Shown piece after piece: positions 1 to 5,254 of a stretch of 5,254 bases of DNA. The translations under genes were made by a program, and so were the position numbers. The notes under the pieces are model-generated. The model saw only the letters and a program-made list of their open reading frames with translations, ran no database searches and was not told the origin of the DNA. This DNA is from Holosporales bacterium. GTDB taxonomy: Bacteria > Pseudomonadota > Alphaproteobacteria > RUG11792. The stretch covers positions 1-5,254 of the forward strand of contig JAIRKP010000068.1 of NCBI GenBank assembly GCA_031260085.1. Direction: 5' to 3'. Each line of letters starts with the position of its first letter. The stretch's first letter is position 1.

Positions 1-1785
1 ATTTTCGAGGATGTTAGCATCGATTCCGCAACCTGTATCTATAACCTCCATTAAAACGTAATCACCACTATTAGCTATATCGTATACACATTTAAACTCC
101 TTTTCTGTAAAGAAATTTCGGGTCTGTATTATTAATTTTCCACCCTTTGACATAGCGTCACGTGCGTTTATAGCTAAATTTATTATAACTTGCTCCAATT
201 GACTTGTATCCGCCTTGATTGGCCAAAGATCTCGACCGTGAATCATTTGAAAATCAATATTTGCCCCAATCAATCTTTTTAATAAAGACGACAGCTCTGC
301 AAGAATTTCGGTTACAGAGATAACCCTAGGCTTGAGCGCTTGTTGTCTTGAGAAAGCCAGCAATTGCCTAACGAGATTGGCCGCTCTATTAGCATTTTGC
401 TTTATTTGAAGAACATCTGCATACGAAGGATCATTTTGGGTATATCTTTGCAGCAATAAATCGCAAAATCCAATCATTGCAGTTAATAAGTTATTAAAAT
501 CATGAGCCACTCCGCCAGCAAGCTGCCCTATTGCTTGCATTTTTTGAGATTGAATAAATTGTTGTTCAAGAATCTTTTGTCCAGAAATATCAACGAGTTG
601 AATCAATAATAAATCTTCATTTTGTTTTGTCTCTATGCGATTTATAAAAGCCGTAGCGATTATTTTGCCTCCTGAAAACTTTATTTCAACAGGGTTTGGA
701 TTTTCCGCAGAAATAAATGCTTTCTTTAAATGAACAATAATACTATTTTCAGATTGCTCAGAAATAATAAAATTTAAGATATTCGCTCCAGGTTTTATAA
801 TTTTATTTTTTTCTAAAATTACTTTATCTTGAATCATCGCAGCAAATGCGGGATTTAAAGCTTTTATTTCTCCCGATGTGTCCGTTATGACAGATGGAAT
901 TGGCGCTGCAATAAATGACTCTTGATCGAGAAATTCATTCTTTTTCTCGACTTTCACAGAATTGCGATCGTTTTTGTATATAATCCAGGGTTGCATGGAT
1001 AATGCTGATGAAACAGAAGATTTTATAAGTGTTACATTAATATCAGGAGAAAATCTCTGACGCAGTGAGACATTCATCATTTTCTGTACTGGAATGTCAT
1101 AATTAAATTCAGGTATAAAGTCTCGTATGTCTTCTCCGACTATTTTATTTCGATCGAGCTTTAGCATATTAGAAAATGTGAGATTAGCTCCAAGAATAAT
1201 ACCAGAATTATTTACATAAAATATCCCAAATGGAAAATTATTCAGAAAATTTTCTAATTTCTCATAGTTCCTAGATATACGCTCTGTTTCATCTAAATAC
1301 TTTGAAATGTCTTTAATTGAAATTATATCTAAATCCGTTTTTGTAAAAGATTCTTCAGTATTGACATGCAATATTTCTGCAACTAATTTTTTTTGCTTTT
1401 GCAGAGAGTTAACAGTTCCGTGCAATAATGTTTCAAATTGCTTTCCAGCCAAAGTCATATCGCAGAATGTTTTTAATTCAGAAGATGCTTTAACTCTTGT
1501 GTTTATTGAACTAATAAACTCTTTTTTATTAGAATACATATATGGATGAGTTGTGAATATTATTTCTCCATTTTCATTAAAAGCAATAAATTCTTGTTTG
1601 GAGGAGATGCTTTTGGAGAAAGTTCTTATTATATTTATATAATAGTTAAGAGTTTTATTTTTAGTATAGATCTTTATACATAGATATATAGAAAAAATCA
1701 ATAATACTATTAATATAATAAAAGTCAAAAGGATGATATGCTTTGGAATAAGATTGATCAATTTTTCCAATATTTCTTCCAGCAT
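1..1785 (-). CDS. cckA: CckA-like hybrid sensor histidine kinase (partial, 3' end outside window)
   Basis: Membrane sensor kinase expected to feed phosphate through ChpT to the cell-cycle regulator CtrA in alphaproteobacteria. The visible 595 residues start at ATG 1785-1783, which is directly preceded in frame by a TAA, so no longer start is possible. In order: one hydrophobic membrane segment at about 16-37; a divergent PAS-like module at about 62-165; a second at about 172-270; a third at about 287-403; the dimerisation/phosphoacceptor helix from about 412, with motif GGVAHDFNNLLTA and phospho-accepting His428; then the ATPase domain with N-box INLAINARDAM (Asn540) and G1 box DTGCGID (583-589). 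The stretch after the histidine (IGFCDLLL, QIKQNANRAANLVRQLLAFS, HGRDLWP) is typical of CckA rather than of generic kinases. The G2 box and the receiver domain normal in CckA would lie beyond the left edge and cannot be confirmed. No Shine-Dalgarno precedes the start. Identity is strong; the exact sensor function is unknown. Confidence 0.9.
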   Translation of the reverse strand, partial: MLEEILEKLINLIPKHIILLTFIILIVLLIFSIYLCIKIYTKNKTLNYYINIIRTFSKSISSKQEFIAFNENGEIIFTTHPYMYSNKKEFISSINTRVKASSELKTFCDMTLAGKQFETLLHGTVNSLQKQKKLVAEILHVNTEESFTKTDLDIISIKDISKYLDETERISRNYEKLENFLNNFPFGIFYVNNSGIILGANLTFSNMLKLDRNKIVGEDIRDFIPEFNYDIPVQKMMNVSLRQRFSPDINVTLIKSSVSSALSMQPWIIYKNDRNSVKVEKKNEFLDQESFIAAPIPSVITDTSGEIKALNPAFAAMIQDKVILEKNKIIKPGANILNFIISEQSENSIIVHLKKAFISAENPNPVEIKFSGGKIIATAFINRIETKQNEDLLLIQLVDISGQKILEQQFIQSQKMQAIGQLAGGVAHDFNNLLTAMIGFCDLLLQRYTQNDPSYADVLQIKQNANRAANLVRQLLAFSRQQALKPRVISVTEILAELSSLLKRLIGANIDFQMIHGRDLWPIKADTSQLEQVIINLAINARDAMSKGGKLIIQTRNFFTEKEFKCVYDIANSGDYVLMEVIDTGCGIDANILEN

Positions 1786-1791
1786 TTAAAA

Positions 1792-1800
1792 ATTGTAGCA
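1792..1800 (-). promoter_or_regulatory. Extended -10-like element for cckA (proximal, possibly leaderless)
   Basis: The minus strand reads TGCTACAAT, one mismatch from an extended -10. With the last T placed at -7, position +1 falls on 1785, the A of the cckA ATG, so this element would make a leaderless mRNA. That would fit the missing Shine-Dalgarno. It is also an 11-nt near-repeat (TTTGCTAYAAT) of the distal element 26 bp away. AT-rich DNA gives such matches by chance, so confidence is limited. Confidence 0.35.
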
Positions 1801-1817
1801 AACATTAACAAAAGAAT

Positions 1818-1826
1818 ATTATAGCA
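1818..1826 (-). promoter_or_regulatory. Extended -10 promoter element for cckA (distal)
   Basis: The minus strand reads TGCTATAAT, a perfect extended -10 (TGnTATAAT). Transcription would start near 1809-1811 and give a leader of about 25 nt before the cckA ATG at 1785. No convincing -35 hexamer is present at 16-18 bp upstream, which extended -10 promoters can tolerate. The leader lacks a purine-rich ribosome-binding site. This is a sequence match only. Confidence 0.5.
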
Positions 1827-1832
1827 AAAAAT

Positions 1833-1862
1833 TTGAAACACACATACGAAATGTAGTATGCT
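1833..1862 (+). promoter_or_regulatory. Candidate sigma-70 promoter for the transporter-synthetase operon
   Basis: TTGAAA (1833-1838, 5 of 6 to the -35 consensus) is followed after 18 bp by TATGCT (1857-1862, 4 of 6 to the -10). The start point would be near 1869. That is downstream of the ATG at 1858 but 25 nt before the ATG at 1894, which supports the shorter transporter start. A second, weaker candidate on the same strand is TTGTAG (1793-1798) with TATTAT (1817-1822), which would lie inside the cckA promoter region. Neither is decisive. Confidence 0.3.
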
Positions 1863-1884
1863 CAAATCCAGAATTTCAATTTGG

Positions 1885-1889
1885 TCAGG
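1885..1889 (+). promoter_or_regulatory. Weak ribosome-binding site deciding the transporter start
   Basis: TCAGG ends 4 nt before the ATG at 1894, so there is an AGG core at slightly short spacing. The upstream ATG at 1858 has no purine-rich motif before it, only ACGAAATGTAGT. This weak site favours 1894 as the start. Confidence 0.35.
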
Positions 1890-1893
1890 CTTT

Positions 1894-3141
1894 ATGATAA
1901 ATGAGATTATTGGTTATATAGCGTTCTTGGCAATAGCTCTTGTTATGGGGAACACAAAAAACTTGAAAACACAGATGAATTGGCAGCCTATTGCATACGG
2001 GATTGTTTTTCAAATTTTAATAGCGTTTGCCGTAACAAACTTGCCGATTTTTGTTTTAGTACTTGAAAAAATCGCGAAAGGAGTTATGAGCCTGCGAGAC
2101 GCCACGCTTGAAGGAACTAAATTTGTTTTCGGCTATGTTGGAGGCGGGGAAGTTCCATTTGAGATAAAAGAAAACAGCTCTGCATTTATTTTTGCATTTC
2201 AAGCCCTTCCGACTGTAATTTTGGTCGGCGCGTTGTCGGCTATTTTGACTTATTTAAAGATTCTTCCGTTTTTTGCAAAAATAATCGGCTACGTCTTTAA
2301 ATTAGTGTTTAAAATAAGAGAATCGGTTGGAATGGTCTGCGCTGCTAAGATTTTTATTGGTCAATTGGAAGCTCCTTTATTAATAAAAAATCAACTAGAT
2401 CGTCTTCCCAAAAGCGATATATTTATTATAATGGCTCTTGCGTTTGCGACAACTTCCGCGTCTGTTATGCCTATTTATGCTGGAGTTCTCGAAAGCATTT
2501 GCCCAGATGCTATGAAACATCTTTTAATATCAAGTCTTATCAGCGTTATATCTGTTTTAATTATATCGTCTATTATTGCGCCTCGATGTGATTATGCTGA
2601 TGTGCCATTGGATAACAATACAGATAATTCAATATATTCAAGCTTTATGGGAGCTATGTCTAAAGGATTAGCGGATGGCGCCTTCGTCTGGTGGAGCATT
2701 GTTGGATCTTTGCTTGGGATGGTCGCGTTGATTACTTTTATAAATTACTTATTCGCCCAATTTCCAGATTGTGGCGGAGAATCTATAACTCTTCAAAGAA
2801 TATTCGGAATCATTATGTATCCATTTGCTTGGCTGATGGGAATCGAGTCAAAAGACATTATAATAGTTTCTCAAATTTTAGGAACTAAGCTTGTTCTCAA
2901 TGAAACCATTGCATTTTTCGATTTGGCAAAGGCAGCAATCTCACAAAGCAGCGTTGTTAAAACAATCTATGCAATCAACAATTTTGGAAATTTTTCATGT
3001 ATTGGAATAACCGTTGGCGGAATGCTAGCATTGGCTCCCAATCAAAAAAACATAACCTTGATAGCTTTAAAAACTTTCATAGCTGGGTTTCTTGCGACCG
3101 GATTGACAGCAACTCTTATGGGAGTATTTTTCAATTTTTAA
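1894..3141 (+). CDS. nupC: Concentrative nucleoside transporter (CNT/NupC family)
   Basis: Inner-membrane symporter that takes up nucleosides with a proton or sodium gradient. The product is 415 residues from ATG 1894, or 427 from ATG 1858, close to the usual ~400-420 of bacterial CNTs. The 1894 start aligns the N-terminus with known CNTs: a short tail, then the first membrane helix at about 5-18. Numbered from 1894: helices at about 33-57 and 97-118, the first re-entrant hairpin with signature GQLEAPLLI (156-164), helices at 177-199, 209-230 and 263-287, the second hairpin with KLVLNE (332-337, ribose-binding Glu337), then FGNFSCIGI (364-372) and a final helix at 391-413. These match the nucleobase- and ribose-binding elements of the Vibrio cholerae CNT structure. 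Two contact positions differ: Leu158 where that protein has Thr, and Cys369 where it has Ser. The product is complete and undisrupted, and 16 bp separate it from the synthetase gene. Family assignment is secure; substrate range and coupling ion are not readable. The symbol is by family only. Confidence 0.88.
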   Translation: MINEIIGYIAFLAIALVMGNTKNLKTQMNWQPIAYGIVFQILIAFAVTNLPIFVLVLEKIAKGVMSLRDATLEGTKFVFGYVGGGEVPFEIKENSSAFIFAFQALPTVILVGALSAILTYLKILPFFAKIIGYVFKLVFKIRESVGMVCAAKIFIGQLEAPLLIKNQLDRLPKSDIFIIMALAFATTSASVMPIYAGVLESICPDAMKHLLISSLISVISVLIISSIIAPRCDYADVPLDNNTDNSIYSSFMGAMSKGLADGAFVWWSIVGSLLGMVALITFINYLFAQFPDCGGESITLQRIFGIIMYPFAWLMGIESKDIIIVSQILGTKLVLNETIAFFDLAKAAISQSSVVKTIYAINNFGNFSCIGITVGGMLALAPNQKNITLIALKTFIAGFLATGLTATLMGVFFNF

Positions 3142-3143
3142 AT

Positions 3144-3148
3144 AGAGG
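3144..3148 (+). promoter_or_regulatory. Shine-Dalgarno for the acyl-CoA synthetase gene
   Basis: AGAGG sits 9 nt before the ATG at 3158, within the 16-bp gap after the transporter stop codon. It supports this start, and together with the short gap and absence of a terminator it supports co-transcription with the transporter. Confidence 0.6.
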
Positions 3149-3157
3149 CAAATTAAA

Positions 3158-5089
3158 ATGATTAGCAAAGACTTATTACAGCATAAAGATGCCTGGAGAA
3201 ATGAAGAAATATATAAAGAAATTTATGAATTTTCAATAAAGAATCCAGAAGCTTATTGGGAAGCTCAATTGGATAGACTTTCGTGGACTAAATTGCCTTC
3301 GATAATTACGAAAAAAGTAAATCAAACTGAAACTTTATGGTTCCCAGATGGAAAGATAAACGCATGTTATAATTGTGTTGACAGACACGCTGAGAAAAAT
3401 CCCAATAAGACAGCCGTTATCTGGCAAAGCGAGGATATTGATGTCTATCAGAAAGTCTCTTATAAAAAGCTTCAAGATGAGGTTTGTAAGTTTGCCAATA
3501 CTTTAAAAAAATTAGGATTAACAAGAAGAGATTATGTAACAGTTTATATGCCAATGGTGCCTGAAGGAGTTTATGCTTGCTTAGCATGCGCGAGGCTGGG
3601 CATTCCTTATTCGGCCGTTTTTGCAGGATTTTCTCCAAACGCAGTAGCTCTTCGGATGAATGATTGCAATTCTAATTTTATTATATCTTGCGATGCAAAT
3701 ATGCGTGGAGGCAAAACGATTCCTTTAAAAGCAAATGTTGATGCAGCTAGAAAAATCTGCAATAGAGAAATCAGATCGTTAATTGTTAGACGACAAAACT
3801 TAGACATAAGGTGGGATGATAGCTCGGATAACGATTACTACGAATTATCTAAAAATGCTTCAATGCATTGCGAAATAGCAGACACAGACTCGCTATCAGA
3901 GCTATTTATACTATACACTTCAGGATCGGCCGGAAAACCGAAAGGAGTTGTTATGGGGACTGGCGGATTTTTACTTTTCTCAGGATTGACTGGAAAATAT
4001 TTCTTTAATTTGGAAGAAGATGCAGTGTTTTGGTGCACTGGAGATATTGGCTGGATGGGAGGGCATGCTTATTCCCTTTATTCCGCATTATGCAATGGCG
4101 TTACTAGCGTGTTTTTTGAAGGAATTCCAACGTATCCTCGAAAATCCATTTTCTTCGAAGTTATCGACAAACACAGCATTACCTCGCTCAACACAGCACC
4201 AACAGCGATAAGAGCGATGATGAAACATCCAAAAGAAAGCCTTGGCAACACATCCCGCGACTCCTTAAAATATTTAGGAGTTTTTGGGGAGGTCCTCAAT
4301 AAAGATGCTTGGTTTTGGTATTTCAATGAAGTAGGGAAAAAAAGATGCCCAATAGTCAACATGTGGGGCCAGACTGAGCTTGGGGGGGTCCCAACTGCTC
4401 CTTTAAGTAACTTAGAAGATATGAAGAAATATGGGCATATTGGTCGGCAATTTTTCGGCTGCGAATTAGTCCTCCGAGATGAAAATGATGAAACAATAAC
4501 GGTTCCAGAAACAAAGGGCGCTATGTTTATAAAACATCCCCTTCCGGGCATGCTAATACGAGTCTTCGGAGATGAACACGCTATGCAAAAGATATATTAT
4601 TCTCAAACAAAAGATTCGTTATATTTCACAGGAGATGAAGCGTATTTTGATCACGATGGCAATTATTGGATAACGGGACGTTGCGACGACGTCTTAAACG
4701 TTTCCGGACACAGAACTAGCCCTATCGAAATAGAAGAAGTCATCGCGGGAGCTGAAGGTGTTGCTGAGGTCTCAGTGGTGGGCTATCCACATCCTATTAA
4801 GGGAGAAGGCATCTATGCGTTTGTCGTTTTAAAAAAAGATATATCGGCCGATAAAAAAGAAAACGCCAGGCAGATCATAGCTGAGCAAGTCCGAACAATG
4901 ATAAGCCCCATCACTAAGCCTGATATTATTACCATAGTCAACGATTTGCCAAAAACAAGATCTGGGAAAATTATGAGAAGAATATTAAGAAAAATCGCTG
5001 CAAAAGATTATCAAAATTTTGAAGATCTAACAACAATAGCAAATCCCGAATGCATCGAAGAACTCATAAAAAATCGCGAAGAAATGTGA
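3158..5089 (+). CDS. acs: Acs-type AMP-forming acyl-CoA synthetase with altered acyl pocket
   Basis: Cytosolic enzyme expected to activate a carboxylic acid with ATP to an acyl-adenylate and then to acyl-CoA, feeding central metabolism. At 643 residues it has full Acs length (about 650). Visible in order: the N-terminal Acs cap (WFPDGKINACYNCVDRH, 61-77); the CoA-phosphate site RGGK (183-186); the P-loop-like A3 motif YTSGSAGKPKG (253-263); NTAPTAIRAMM (345-355); the adenine-binding region GVFGEVLN (374-381); NMWGQTELGG (401-410); Asp493 (TGD) and Arg508 (ITGR); hinge and CoA contact SGHR (516-519); and the C-terminal catalytic-lysine motif PKTRSGKIMRR (598-608) with Lys604, the residue acetylated in bacterial Acs. 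Catalytic parts are intact, but acetate-pocket positions differ: Trp to Gly404, Val to Phe376, and the GWVTGH motif reads GWMGGH (298-303). The A3 Thr is Ala258 and the GEP Pro is Val379. Family is certain; acetate as substrate is doubtful. Probably second gene of an operon with the transporter. Confidence 0.9.
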   Translation: MISKDLLQHKDAWRNEEIYKEIYEFSIKNPEAYWEAQLDRLSWTKLPSIITKKVNQTETLWFPDGKINACYNCVDRHAEKNPNKTAVIWQSEDIDVYQKVSYKKLQDEVCKFANTLKKLGLTRRDYVTVYMPMVPEGVYACLACARLGIPYSAVFAGFSPNAVALRMNDCNSNFIISCDANMRGGKTIPLKANVDAARKICNREIRSLIVRRQNLDIRWDDSSDNDYYELSKNASMHCEIADTDSLSELFILYTSGSAGKPKGVVMGTGGFLLFSGLTGKYFFNLEEDAVFWCTGDIGWMGGHAYSLYSALCNGVTSVFFEGIPTYPRKSIFFEVIDKHSITSLNTAPTAIRAMMKHPKESLGNTSRDSLKYLGVFGEVLNKDAWFWYFNEVGKKRCPIVNMWGQTELGGVPTAPLSNLEDMKKYGHIGRQFFGCELVLRDENDETITVPETKGAMFIKHPLPGMLIRVFGDEHAMQKIYYSQTKDSLYFTGDEAYFDHDGNYWITGRCDDVLNVSGHRTSPIEIEEVIAGAEGVAEVSVVGYPHPIKGEGIYAFVVLKKDISADKKENARQIIAEQVRTMISPITKPDIITIVNDLPKTRSGKIMRRILRKIAAKDYQNFEDLTTIANPECIEELIKNREEM

Positions 5090-5108
5090 ACTTGATTGCA
5101 TAATTCCA

Positions 5109-5139
5109 GAGTAGTTTATCTATTGTGGATAAATTACTT
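5109..5139 (+). terminator. Hairpin after the synthetase gene, possible terminator
   Basis: Arms 5109-5120 and 5128-5139 pair over 12 positions with two G-U wobbles and a 7-nt loop (5121-5127), starting 19 bp after the stop codon. The position fits an operon terminator, but the stem is AT-rich and only TTAAT-like sequence follows rather than a T-run, so intrinsic termination would be weak. It may instead be a protein-binding palindrome, since a DnaA-box sequence spans the loop and right arm. Confidence 0.35.
5124..5132 (-). promoter_or_regulatory. Perfect DnaA-box sequence
   Basis: The minus strand reads TTATCCACA, the strong consensus DnaA box. Two weaker 7-of-9 matches flank it: 5095-5103 on the minus strand (TTATGCAAT) and 5158-5166 on the plus strand (TAATTCACG). 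An exact 9-mer is expected by chance in only a few percent of windows this size, but imperfect ones are common in AT-rich DNA. No origin-like AT-rich unwinding element or usual origin neighbour gene is visible, so this is a candidate single regulatory or titration site, not an origin. Confidence 0.3.
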
Positions 5140-5156
5140 AATGAGAATGGTCTTAA

Positions 5157-5254
5157 ATAATTCACGTGGAGCATTTGAAACATTATTACCTTGCCTCGAA
5201 AATTAGCTCCAAGATTGCTAAATTGAGTGCGGAGGTAGAAAATAAAAGATTTTC
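5157..5254 (+). other. Short tail with open frame to the right edge, status unknown
   Basis: After the in-frame stop at 5154-5156 a frame stays open to the window end. From a possible GTG at 5166 it encodes about 29 residues that look hydrophilic and helix-prone (LASKISSKIAKLSAEVENKR). No ATG and no Shine-Dalgarno at a useful distance support a start. A GGAGG at 5231-5235 has no start codon in the 5-10 nt after it. On the minus strand another frame is also open from the edge down to a stop at 5064-5066, overlapping the synthetase 3' end. Neither is recognised; one may be part of a gene or gene remnant lying mostly outside the window. Confidence 0.15.

Noticed and set aside
1307..1549. Plus-strand frame of 80 codons inside the kinase gene
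   Set aside because: It lies opposite the PAS-region coding sequence of the cckA-like gene, has no ribosome-binding site and no recognisable domain; it is an antisense shadow.
2691..2888. Plus-strand frame of 65 codons inside the transporter gene
   Set aside because: It is an out-of-frame overlap with membrane-helix coding sequence and has no supporting start signal.
4078..4551. Minus-strand frame of 157 codons within the synthetase gene
   Set aside because: It is entirely antisense to the conserved catalytic core of the synthetase. Its composition follows the opposite strand and no motif is recognisable.
5138..5156. Two TTAA half-sites considered as a CtrA box
   Set aside because: The spacing is 11 bp, not the 7 bp of TTAA-N7-TTAA. 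The TTAA pair at 1786 and 1805 in the divergent region is also wrongly spaced (15 bp).
5141..5206. 21-codon ATG frame after the operon
   Set aside because: No ribosome-binding site and no recognisable sequence; its length is expected by chance.
5090..5254. Replication origin suggested by DnaA-box matches
   Set aside because: There is only one perfect box, no clear unwinding element, and neither dnaA nor hemE, typical origin neighbours in this class, is in view.
5200..5254. Possible structured RNA or tRNA at the right edge
   Set aside because: No cloverleaf, tRNA T-loop sequence (GTTCGA-type) or known small-RNA core could be found in the visible bases.

Overview
The window looks like a piece of an AT-rich alphaproteobacterial chromosome. 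The main evidence is the partial minus-strand gene at the left edge. Its phosphoacceptor region and N-box match CckA, the hybrid histidine kinase at the top of the alphaproteobacterial CckA-ChpT-CtrA cell-cycle phosphorelay, almost word for word. Low GC, AT-rich codon use, a short intergenic gap and a nucleoside-scavenging transporter would fit a host-associated lineage such as Rickettsiales or Holosporales. That placement is inference; the sequence alone does not fix the family.

Layout: (1) 1-1785, minus strand: cckA-like kinase, N-terminal 595 codons. Its 3' end, with the rest of the ATPase domain and any receiver domain, lies beyond the left edge. (2) 1786-1857: a 72-bp divergent intergenic region with two extended -10 promoter-like elements for cckA and weaker promoter candidates for the rightward genes. 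(3) 1894-3141 (alternative start 1858), plus strand: a concentrative nucleoside transporter of the NupC/CNT family. (4) 3158-5089, plus strand: an AMP-forming acyl-CoA synthetase of the acetyl-CoA synthetase (Acs) type. It follows the transporter after 16 bp with its own Shine-Dalgarno, so the two probably form an operon. (5) 5090-5254: a short non-coding tail with a hairpin containing a perfect DnaA-box sequence, and an open frame of unknown status reaching the right edge.

Working together: CNT would import nucleosides with a cation gradient, and the synthetase would activate a short-chain acid to its CoA thioester. Both are carbon-scavenging roles, but no gene here links them biochemically. 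The point most worth following is that the synthetase has a normal Acs scaffold but a changed acyl pocket. The tryptophan that restricts Acs to acetate is glycine, with further changes around it, so an 'acetate-CoA ligase' label may be wrong about substrate. The kinase also appears to carry three PAS-like sensor modules and only one membrane segment, against two PAS domains and two membrane segments in the Caulobacter protein. No RNA genes, CRISPR arrays, insertion sequences or clearly novel multi-gene system were seen.
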